A stretch of 6,465 nucleotides of DNA from positions 6,289-12,753 of the forward strand of contig JABMDG010000002.1 in NCBI GenBank assembly GCA_015904045.1, given 5' to 3'. The translations under genes were made by a program, and so were the position numbers. Shown here in pieces: positions 1 through 5,246 of the stretch (its first letter is position 1; every line of letters begins with the position of its first letter). The DNA comes from Nitrospira sp. GTDB lineage: Bacteria; Nitrospirota; Nitrospiria; Nitrospirales; Nitrospiraceae. The notes beneath the pieces are model-generated. The model was not told the DNA's origin and made no database searches. It worked only from the letters and a program-made list of their open reading frames with translations.

Positions 1-435
1 CTGCAGCAGCTTGGCCGGTTCCTGCGGTTGTTCGTCCCATCCGACATGCTCCAACGTCGAGATACTGACGATGAGGTGGTATGTCTGCTGGGGGAGAAAC
101 CCGACGATATCCTTGTTGATGACGCCCGGGCTGACCTCGTACTTGTCGACCACGTCATGCTGAATGGGAAAATAGTGCGACAGGACGTTGCCGACTTCGA
201 GGACCCGCTTGCCCTCGTGTTGCAGCAGCAGTTCACGAAAGATCGGGATTTCGACGCCGCGCTCGTTCTTCCAGGTTCTGTTGTAGGGGTGGTACAGGTA
301 GTCGTATTCCCTGCCGCCGAATCGGAAAGTCTTGGTCCTGACGCAGCGGGTGAGCGTCATCTTCAAGGAGCGGAAGTATCGTCGGGCAGCGCTCTCACCG
401 GCTGCCTGGCTGGTGTAGTCGTAGGAATAGGGCAC
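1..435 (-). CDS. SAM-dependent methyltransferase-like protein, 3' part missing (runs off left edge)
   Basis: Reading the minus strand from a GTG at 435-433 gives 145 open codons with no stop before the window edge, so only the N-terminal part is present. The start is supported by a GAAGGA ribosome binding site (plus-strand TCCTTC, 444-449), 8 nt upstream. Residues 78-87 (VLEVGNVLSH) sit where class I methyltransferases have their glycine-rich SAM loop. They are followed by an acidic segment DVVDKYE (94-100), KDIVGF (108-113) and a strand-like YHLIVSISTLEHVGWDE (119-135). This order resembles Rossmann methyltransferases, but the loop lacks the usual GxGxG, so activity is uncertain. Residues 40-60 are rich in Tyr, Arg and Gly (GREYDYLYHPYNRTW). 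The substrate cannot be read from the sequence. The gene follows the 84-residue ORF by 19 nt on the same strand and is probably co-transcribed with it. Met26 is a less likely alternative start. Confidence 0.72.
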   Translation of the reverse strand, partial: MPYSYDYTSQAAGESAARRYFRSLKMTLTRCVRTKTFRFGGREYDYLYHPYNRTWKNERGVEIPIFRELLLQHEGKRVLEVGNVLSHYFPIQHDVVDKYEVSPGVINKDIVGFLPQQTYHLIVSISTLEHVGWDEQPQEPAKLLQ

Positions 436-454
436 GGACGATGTCCTTCGGACT

Positions 455-709
455 TTACTCGAAGACGATGCGCGAGCCTGGCGATTTCATCTTGAAGATC
501 TGCAGGGCGTTGTAGATGCCCTTGGCCGGGTGGTTGAGGATCAGGCGCGAATTGGTAATGTGGGTATCCAGTAGTTCGTATTGCCCGCCGCTATAATAGA
601 GGTCGCAGTCATCGATCTGGCAGTTTTTGTAGACGTGATTGTCCAGCGCCAGCTTCACCTTGCTGAAATTCTGGCCGTCGATGACGATATAATTCGGTTC
701 CAGTCCCAT
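455..709 (-). CDS. Small hypothetical protein with beta-helix-like pattern
   Basis: An 84-residue protein starting at ATG 709-707, with GGAG (plus-strand 716-719) 6 nt upstream, and ending in TAA at 457-455. I do not recognise a named family with certainty. The middle (residues 26-60, from VYKNCQIDDCDL to THITNSRLIL) alternates hydrophobic residues with Asn, Asp, Cys and Thr. That pattern is typical of short right-handed beta-helix or pentapeptide-like rungs. Cys30 and Cys35 sit in two consecutive NC/DC turns. There is no signal peptide and no membrane segment, so a soluble cytoplasmic protein is likely. It is the first gene of a minus-strand unit with the methyltransferase-like gene downstream, and a promoter candidate lies just upstream. 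The function is unknown. The long plus-strand reading frame that overlaps it has no ribosome binding site or recognisable protein and was treated as a shadow. Confidence 0.75.
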   Translation of the reverse strand: MGLEPNYIVIDGQNFSKVKLALDNHVYKNCQIDDCDLYYSGGQYELLDTHITNSRLILNHPAKGIYNALQIFKMKSPGSRIVFE

Positions 710-730
710 CCGTCGCTCCGCGCTCCGCGG

Positions 731-759
731 ACTATAACAAAGTCGGTCGGCGGCGTAAA
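731..759 (-). promoter_or_regulatory. Candidate sigma70-type promoter for the minus-strand unit
   Basis: On the minus strand, TTTACG (759-754) is separated by 17 nt from TATAGT (736-731). The -10 box matches the consensus at five of six positions and the -35 box at four of six. Transcription would start near 724, giving a leader of about 15 nt that contains the GGAG ribosome binding site of the 84-residue ORF. Seen by eye only, with no experimental support. Confidence 0.5.
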
Positions 760-826
760 CATAATGTGCCGGTTTGTCGTGATCGTTCCATGTGAATGCT
801 GCTATTGCCCACCCTCATCTTTCATC

Positions 827-855
827 TTGATCCTCCAAGCCCATCTGTATAGAAT
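827..855 (+). promoter_or_regulatory. Candidate upstream promoter for hppA
   Basis: TTGATC (827-832) and TAGAAT (850-855) are separated by 17 nt, with four and five consensus matches. Transcription would start near 862 and leave a leader of about 137 nt before hppA. No gene and no recognised riboswitch was seen in that leader. An overlapping TATAGA (848-853) would give a less favourable 15-nt spacer. Confidence 0.4.
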
Positions 856-938
856 GGCGCGGCTTTTCCAATAGTTAGCCGCTCGCTGCTCCTACGCGCC
901 AGACGGTTTCCCCACTTGCCTCATGTACTTTGGATGGG

Positions 939-968
939 TTGAAGCCACGGGCAGCCGTGTGACATAAA
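939..968 (+). promoter_or_regulatory. Weak candidate proximal promoter of hppA with an inverted repeat in the spacer
   Basis: TTGAAG (939-944) and CATAAA (963-968) are separated by 18 nt. Transcription would start near 975, about 24 nt before the GTG of hppA. The spacer contains the perfect inverted repeat CACGG-GCAG-CCGTG (946-959). It could be an operator half-site pair or, if transcription starts further upstream, a small hairpin in the leader. Evidence is limited to these matches. Confidence 0.28.
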
Positions 969-998
969 GAGTGCGTTTATCCACCAGGAGGGTATCCC

Positions 999-2945
999 GT
1001 GAGTGATTCAGCGATTGTGATGTTTGCGTTGATCGCGGCCGTGGCCGGAATTGCCTATGGCCTCTATCTGGCCATGTGGGTGTTCAAACTGAACGCCGGC
1101 AACGCAAAGATGCAGGAAATTGCCAAGGCTATTCAGGAGGGCGCCAGCGCCTACATGAATCGGCAGTATCGGACGGTGGGGATGGTGGCGGCTGTGCTGT
1201 TCGTGGTGCTCTGGGGGGCTGGGGCGGCCTCCGACAAATTTGGCCTGTTGACGGCGATCGGATTTCTGGTCGGCGCGGGAGCCTCGTCAATCGCCGGCTA
1301 TGTGGGCATGATCATCGCGGTGCGCGCGAACGTGCGGACCGCTCAAGCGGCCCATGACGGCATGAATGCCGCCCTGACCGTTGCGTTTCGAGGGGGCGCG
1401 GTGACCGGTCTGTTGCTGATCGGTCTGGGACTGTTGGCGATCACGACCTTCTATATGATTGCACAATCGGTGGCCGGGCAAGAGAAAGCCATTCATGCCT
1501 TGCTGAGTCTCGGATTCGGCGGCAGTTTGATCTCGGTCTTCGCTCGTGTCGGCGGCGGTATCTATACCAAGGCGGCGGACGTGGGCGCGGATCTGGTGGG
1601 AAAAGTAGAGGCCGGCATTCCTGAAGACGATCCTCGCAATCCGGCTGTGATTGCGGACAACGTCGGCGACAACGTCGGCGATTGCGCCGGCATGGCCGCG
1701 GACCTGTTTGAAACCTATGCGGTGACGACGGTCGCGGCGATGGTCTTGGCCTTTACGATGTTCAAGGGGGCCACGGCGCCGATTCTGTATCCGCTCGCGC
1801 TGGGCGGTGTGACGATCTTCGCGACGATTATCGGAATCTTGTTCGTGAAAGTGAGTGAGGGCGGTGAGATCATGACGGCCTTGTACAAGGGCCTGTTCGT
1901 GGCCGGCGGCATCGCAGCCCTGGCGTTCTTTCCCATTACGTCGAAGATTATGGACGGCGTCGGCGGAGTCAGCGGCATGAGCTACTACGCGGCGGCGTTG
2001 ATTGGATTGATCGTGACCTTGGCTCTGGTGTTCATTACCGACTACTACACGTCGAAGAATTACGAGCCGGTGAAGTATATCGCCAAGGCCAGTGAAACCG
2101 GTCATGCGACGAATATCATCGCGGGTTTGGCGGTCGGCATGCAGGCGACGGCGGCGCCGGTGGTGGTGATTGCAGCGGCCATTCTCGGGAGTTTCTGGAT
2201 TTGCGGCGGAGCGGACTCCGGTGGTCTCTACGGTGTCGCCGTGGCGGCGGTGTCGATGCTCTCGATGGCCGGCATCGTGGTGGCGATCGACGCGTTCGGC
2301 CCCATCACTGACAATGCCGGTGGTATTGCCGAAATGTCACACTTAGGCAAAGCGGTGCGCGACATCACTGATCCGCTCGACGCGGTCGGCAACACGACCA
2401 AAGCGGTGACGAAGGGCTATGCGATCGGCTCAGCCGGGTTGGCGGCGGTGGTGCTGTTTGCGGAATATTCCCGTGAGGTTGCGGCGCATAATCCTGCGTT
2501 GGCGGCGTTTGATCTGTCCAATCCCAAGGTGCTGGTTGGATTGTTTTTGGGCGGTATGCTGCCGTTTATCTTCGGCGCGCTCTGTATGCGAGCTGTCGGT
2601 GAAGCGGGTGGCTTGAAAATGATGGTTCCCGGGCTGATTCCGGTAATCTCGCCCGTGATCGTCGGGCTGGTTCTCGGGCCGCAGGCGCTCGGTGGTGTGC
2701 TGGTCGGCAGCATTGTGACGGGGCTGTTCGTCGCGATTTCGATGACGAGCGGCGGCGGCGCCTGGGACAATGCGAAGAAGTTCATCGAGGAGCAGGGCCT
2801 GAAAGGGACCGACACGCACAAAGCCGCGGTCACCGGTGACACGGTCGGCGACCCCTATAAGGATACGGCCGGGCCGGCAGTGAATCCGATGATTAAGGTC
2901 ATCAACATCGTCGCGCTGTTGATCGTGTCATTGATCGTGAGATAG
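999..2945 (+). CDS. hppA: K+-independent H+-translocating membrane pyrophosphatase
   Basis: A 648-residue polytopic inner-membrane protein that hydrolyses pyrophosphate and uses the energy to export protons, recovering energy from PPi released in biosynthesis. The start is GTG at 999, with a strong AGGAGGG ribosome binding site (986-992) 6 nt upstream. Family hallmarks are intact: the PPi-binding signature [11 protein letters not shown] (194-204), the acidic catalytic run [12 protein letters not shown] (220-231), a second acidic set around [12 protein letters not shown] (431-442), and the C-terminal [14 protein letters not shown] (613-626). Hydrophobic segments span the whole protein; the family has about 16 helices. 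[10 protein letters not shown] (464-473) has Lys468 and Thr471, the pair known to mark the K+-independent subfamily (K+-dependent enzymes have Ala and Gly). Proton rather than sodium transport follows from that subfamily assignment and is inferred. The length is near the lower end for the family and no part appears to be missing. It is monocistronic, followed by a strong terminator. Confidence 0.97.
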   Translation: MSDSAIVMFALIAAVAGIAYGLYLAMWVFKLNAGNAKMQEIAKAIQEGASAYMNRQYRTVGMVAAVLFVVLWGAGAASDKFGLLTAIGFLVGAGASSIAGYVGMIIAVRANVRTAQAAHDGMNAALTVAFRGGAVTGLLLIGLGLLAITTFYMIAQSVAGQEKAIHALLSLGFGGSLISVFARVGGGIYTKAADVGADLVGKVEAGIPEDDPRNPAVIADNVGDNVGDCAGMAADLFETYAVTTVAAMVLAFTMFKGATAPILYPLALGGVTIFATIIGILFVKVSEGGEIMTALYKGLFVAGGIAALAFFPITSKIMDGVGGVSGMSYYAAALIGLIVTLALVFITDYYTSKNYEPVKYIAKASETGHATNIIAGLAVGMQATAAPVVVIAAAILGSFWICGGADSGGLYGVAVAAVSMLSMAGIVVAIDAFGPITDNAGGIAEMSHLGKAVRDITDPLDAVGNTTKAVTKGYAIGSAGLAAVVLFAEYSREVAAHNPALAAFDLSNPKVLVGLFLGGMLPFIFGALCMRAVGEAGGLKMMVPGLIPVISPVIVGLVLGPQALGGVLVGSIVTGLFVAISMTSGGGAWDNAKKFIEEQGLKGTDTHKAAVTGDTVGDPYKDTAGPAVNPMIKVINIVALLIVSLIVR

Positions 2946-2975
2946 CATCATCGATAGACATCGTTCGTGACGTGT

Positions 2976-3017
2976 GAAGCGCCGTTCGGACTTAATCCGG
3001 ACGGCGCTTCTCGTTTT
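2976..3017 (+). terminator. Strong intrinsic terminator after hppA
   Basis: A 15-bp inverted repeat (arms 2976-2990 and 2996-3010) with a 5-nt loop CTTAA. The outer ten base pairs, GAAGCGCCGT with ACGGCGCTTC, are perfect, and the inner five contain only one G-T wobble. It is followed by TCGTTTT (3011-3017). It starts 31 nt after the hppA stop codon and should separate hppA from pup. Confidence 0.9.
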
Positions 3018-3027
3018 AGCCCTTGCC

Positions 3028-3057
3028 TTGACGGGTTTTGGTGGCGTGGGGTAAGGT
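3028..3057 (+). promoter_or_regulatory. Candidate promoter of pup
   Basis: TTGACG (3028-3033, five of six consensus matches) is followed after 18 nt by TAAGGT (3052-3057, only three matches). It sits directly after the hppA terminator, where a separately transcribed gene would need a promoter. Transcription would start near 3064, giving a leader of about 59 nt. The -10 box is weak, so this is tentative. Confidence 0.45.
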
Positions 3058-3098
3058 GAGTCTGTGCCGTCGTGCCGGTGAGTGAACCACAACACGGT

Positions 3099-3115
3099 CC
3101 CTGATCCAGGGGAGG
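3099..3115 (+). promoter_or_regulatory. Ribosome binding site of pup with an adjoining small hairpin
   Basis: GGGGAGGTG (3109-3117) is a strong Shine-Dalgarno sequence whose GGAGG core (3111-3115) ends 7 nt before the ATG at 3123, fixing that start. Just upstream, CCCTG (3099-3103) can pair with CAGGG (3107-3111) across the loop ATC. The hairpin therefore touches the first base of the core. Whether a 5-bp stem with a 3-nt loop affects translation is unknown. Confidence 0.5.
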
Positions 3116-3122
3116 TGCTCGA

Positions 3123-3320
3123 ATGGAAAAACAAGAGCGGAAACAAGAACCGAAACGGGAGCCCCAGGCTAAGGATGAGGTCAAAGCGAATCCCAAGGTC
3201 GTTGAGGCCGGGAAGAAGCTCAAGGAAGATATCGACAAGCTCGTCGATGAAATCGACGATGTGCTGGAAAAGAATGCCGAAGAATTCGTAAAAAACTACG
3301 TCCAAAAGGGAGGGGAGTAG
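3123..3320 (+). CDS. pup: Prokaryotic ubiquitin-like protein Pup (GGE-ending)
   Basis: A 65-residue, very charged protein. Pup is attached through its C-terminal Glu side chain to lysines of target proteins by the ligase PafA. The tag is read by the Mpa/ARC ATPase and directs targets to the bacterial 20S proteasome; Dop removes it. The C-terminal half is diagnostic: VDEIDDVLEKNAEEFVKNYVQ (41-61) followed by KGGE (62-65) is nearly the actinobacterial Pup consensus, including the helix that binds the ATPase coiled coil. Residues 1-25 are Lys/Glu/Gln/Pro-rich and probably disordered, as in known Pups. The last residue is already Glu, so deamidation by Dop should not be needed for ligation. Thirteen of 65 residues are Lys, including Lys62, which corresponds to a lysine of mycobacterial Pup. 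The start has a strong ribosome binding site. The gene sits alone between hppA and recJ; no proteasome, ligase, depupylase or ATPase gene lies in the window. A UBact-type relative is the alternative name, but the GGE end fits Pup better. Confidence 0.95.
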   Translation: MEKQERKQEPKREPQAKDEVKANPKVVEAGKKLKEDIDKLVDEIDDVLEKNAEEFVKNYVQKGGE

Positions 3321-3440
3321 CGGGCTGCCCGCCTGCCCCTTCCCCTTCCGTTGTTCCGTTCGCTCCTCTCGTTCATCGTTCCCTTCCCGTGTCCAGAAGC
3401 CAGGATTGTTCCCGATTTCCCTCTGTTTTCAGTCTCTCAT
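3320..3440 (+). terminator. Pyrimidine-rich, G-poor spacer: possible Rho-dependent termination region after pup
   Basis: Immediately after the pup stop codon, GCGGG-CTG-CCCGC (3320-3332) can form a 5-bp GC hairpin without a clean T run. The next 110 nt (3331-3440) contain 43 C, 40 T, 18 G and 9 A by hand count, so about 75% are pyrimidines and C clearly exceeds G. C-rich, G-poor transcript is what Rho loading sites look like. It lies in a non-coding gap before recJ, and no start with a ribosome binding site was found in it. The function is inferred only from composition and position. Confidence 0.4.
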
Positions 3441-3456
3441 GCTTTCCGCGGGCGGT

Positions 3457-3485
3457 TTGACAAAGGGGAGGAGAGCCATTACCAT
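3457..3485 (+). promoter_or_regulatory. Candidate promoter of the recJ-rel unit
   Basis: A perfect TTGACA (3457-3462), 17 nt of spacer, then TACCAT (3480-3485, four of six matches). Transcription would start near 3492, about 52 nt before the chosen recJ ATG. If real, it rules out recJ starts upstream of about 3492 on this transcript. The spacer includes GGGGAGGAG (3465-3473), which could instead be read as a ribosome binding site for an unusual ATT start at 3478. Confidence 0.5.
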
Positions 3486-3543
3486 CCGCTCAAATCCCAA
3501 CGAGTCGGTGGTGCCATCGGTTACAGCCCACGGTGAGGCAAGG

Positions 3544-5241
3544 ATGAGCTCTAGGCTCTGGGTGTTTCGAGAGATCGATCCTGTCCAACGGGCAGCTTTT
3601 GCGCAAGCCTTGTCGATTTCATCCGCAACGGCGTCGTTGCTGCTCGCGCGTGGCGTGACCACGCTCGACCAGGCGGCCGCGTGGATGACCCCTGGCAAGC
3701 CGCACGATCCTTTTTTAATTCCGGACATGGAACGAGCTGTCGATCGGCTGCATCGGGCGCTGATTGACCGGGAACGCATCTGCTTTTACGGCGATTATGA
3801 CGTGGACGGTATGTCGGCGACCAGTATCTACCTCTCGTTCTTTCGGGCACTCGGTGCCAATGCCTGCGTGTATGTACCGCATCGTGTTCGGGAGGGTTAT
3901 GGACTCAACGAAGGCGCAATCCGCACGCTCGCGTCCGAGGGAGTGTCGCTGCTGGTGACGTCGGATTGCGGCACCACGTCGCACCGCGAGATTGCTCTGG
4001 CCAATCAGCTTGGGATCGAGGTCATCGTCACGGACCATCACCAAACCGACGAGACAATGCCTCCGGCTCTGGCCGTGATGAATCCCCATCGGCGGGGGGC
4101 TGAGTATCCGTTTCGCGGCTTGTGCTCGGGCGGGCTGGCGTACAAGGTGGCTGGCGCCTACGCGACGAAGTACGGGGCCGGGGAACTGCCGCTGGAGTCG
4201 CTCTTGGATCTGGTCGCGCTCTCCACCATTGCCGATGTCGTGCCGCTCACAGATGAGAACCGTATCTTTGTGCGTGAAGGGTTGGCACAGATTACGCGCG
4301 GAGCCCGGTGTGGCATCAGAGCCTTGAAGCAGGTATCCGGCGTGACGGCGGCGTGCACGGCGGAAACGATCGCCTTCAAGCTGGCGCCCAGGTTGAATGC
4401 GGCCGGCCGTCTGGAACATGCGGTCAAAGGGGTCCAGTTGCTCACGACGGACTCTGAGGCGGAGGCGAAACAATTGGCTGAGGAGCTGGACCAGTTGAAT
4501 CGAACCCGACAGCGACTCGAATCGGAGATCATGCGGGAGGCCTTGGCGCAGGTGAATGAGGACAAGCTCCCCGGTGCGATCGTCCTTGCGTCCCGCCACT
4601 GGCATCTGGGTGTGGTAGGGATCGTCGCGGCGAGGCTCGTCGAACGATTTCACCGGCCTGCCGTCGTGATTGCCGTCAATGAGCAAGGAATCGGTAAGGG
4701 CTCGGCCCGCACCGTTCCTGGATTTGATCTCTATCAAGGGATCGCCGCGTGTCGTGAATTCGTCGTGGCATTCGGTGGCCACCCCAGCGCGGCGGGGGTG
4801 ACGATTTCTGAAGATCGGTTGCCGGAATTCGCAGAACGTTTTTCGGCGCTGGCGAGCCAATGGGCCAGGGAGGCCCGGTCTGCGCCCGCCTTGCACGTCG
4901 ATTCTGAAGTCAGATTGGAAGAGGTCACCCACCGCCTGCTTCAGGAAATCGGCACGCTGCATCCGTTCGGGGCTGGCAATCCGGAACCGATGTTCGCGGG
5001 AAGGCGGCTGGAGATTATGACTGCACGCGTGGTCGGGGAGAAGCATCTCAAGATGACGCTCCGCCAAGGGCGGTCACTCGCCTTCGACGGGATTGGGTTC
5101 GGCATGAAATCGCTCGAAGCCCAGGGCCTCTCGATTCGAACGCCCGTGGATGTGGCGTTTACGCCTGAAATGAATCATTGGAACGGCTACGATCGGATTC
5201 AATTGCGCATTCGCGACATTCGCCCCGCGGTGTCCGAGTAG
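3544..5241 (+). CDS. recJ: Single-stranded-DNA-specific 5'-3' exonuclease RecJ
   Basis: A 565-residue cytoplasmic DHH-family nuclease that degrades single-stranded DNA from 5' ends in recombination repair, mismatch repair and restart of stalled forks. ATG 3544 was chosen because GGTGAGG (3532-3538) lies 5 nt upstream and the product MSSRLWVFRE begins as RecJ proteins do, at the usual length. The frame is open back to at least 3406 with no convincing homology in the extra residues. Catalytic motifs are intact: GDYDVDG (83-89), SDCGT (140-144), the DHH signature TDHHQT (163-168), and DLVALSTIADVVPL (222-235) with its metal-binding Asp. NAAGRLEHA (285-293) follows, and the DHHA1 domain is seen as GIVAARLVERF (359-369), GKGSARTVPGFD (384-395) and GGHPSAAG (411-418). 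HPFGAGNPEP (473-482) and an OB-fold-like C-terminus (about 485-562) complete the protein. rel follows after 5 nt, so the two are probably co-transcribed. Confidence 0.97.
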   Translation: MSSRLWVFREIDPVQRAAFAQALSISSATASLLLARGVTTLDQAAAWMTPGKPHDPFLIPDMERAVDRLHRALIDRERICFYGDYDVDGMSATSIYLSFFRALGANACVYVPHRVREGYGLNEGAIRTLASEGVSLLVTSDCGTTSHREIALANQLGIEVIVTDHHQTDETMPPALAVMNPHRRGAEYPFRGLCSGGLAYKVAGAYATKYGAGELPLESLLDLVALSTIADVVPLTDENRIFVREGLAQITRGARCGIRALKQVSGVTAACTAETIAFKLAPRLNAAGRLEHAVKGVQLLTTDSEAEAKQLAEELDQLNRTRQRLESEIMREALAQVNEDKLPGAIVLASRHWHLGVVGIVAARLVERFHRPAVVIAVNEQGIGKGSARTVPGFDLYQGIAACREFVVAFGGHPSAAGVTISEDRLPEFAERFSALASQWAREARSAPALHVDSEVRLEEVTHRLLQEIGTLHPFGAGNPEPMFAGRRLEIMTARVVGEKHLKMTLRQGRSLAFDGIGFGMKSLEAQGLSIRTPVDVAFTPEMNHWNGYDRIQLRIRDIRPAVSE

Positions 5242-5246
5242 GGTGT

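Noticed and set aside
28..495. A 155-codon plus-strand frame at the left edge
   Set aside because: It overlaps, in antisense, the methyltransferase-like gene, which has a ribosome binding site and coherent motifs. The plus-strand product has neither.
581..874. A 97-codon plus-strand frame running into the intergenic region
   Set aside because: Its first part mirrors the 84-residue minus-strand gene and the rest has no recognisable content.
862..998. A possible riboswitch such as a fluoride or cyclic-di-GMP aptamer in the hppA leader
   Set aside because: I looked for the conserved sequence blocks of these classes and found none; only a 5-bp inverted repeat is present.
1656..1679. A perfect 12-nt tandem repeat (GACAACGTCGGC twice)
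   Set aside because: It encodes the conserved catalytic DNVGDNVG of the pyrophosphatase, so protein function explains the repeat.
1287..2105. A 272-codon open frame on the minus strand across hppA
   Set aside because: It is a shadow of hppA; the product is low-complexity Arg/His/Gln-rich and matches nothing known to me.
3082..3291. A 69-codon plus-strand frame overlapping pup
   Set aside because: It is out of frame with pup, its product is a Ser/Arg-rich shadow, and pup has both the ribosome binding site and the family signature.
3715..5067. A 450-codon open frame on the minus strand across recJ
   Set aside because: It lies wholly antisense to recJ, whose catalytic motifs are intact. Its product is rich in Arg, His and Gln, as is typical for complements of GC-rich genes, and it shows no recognisable domain.
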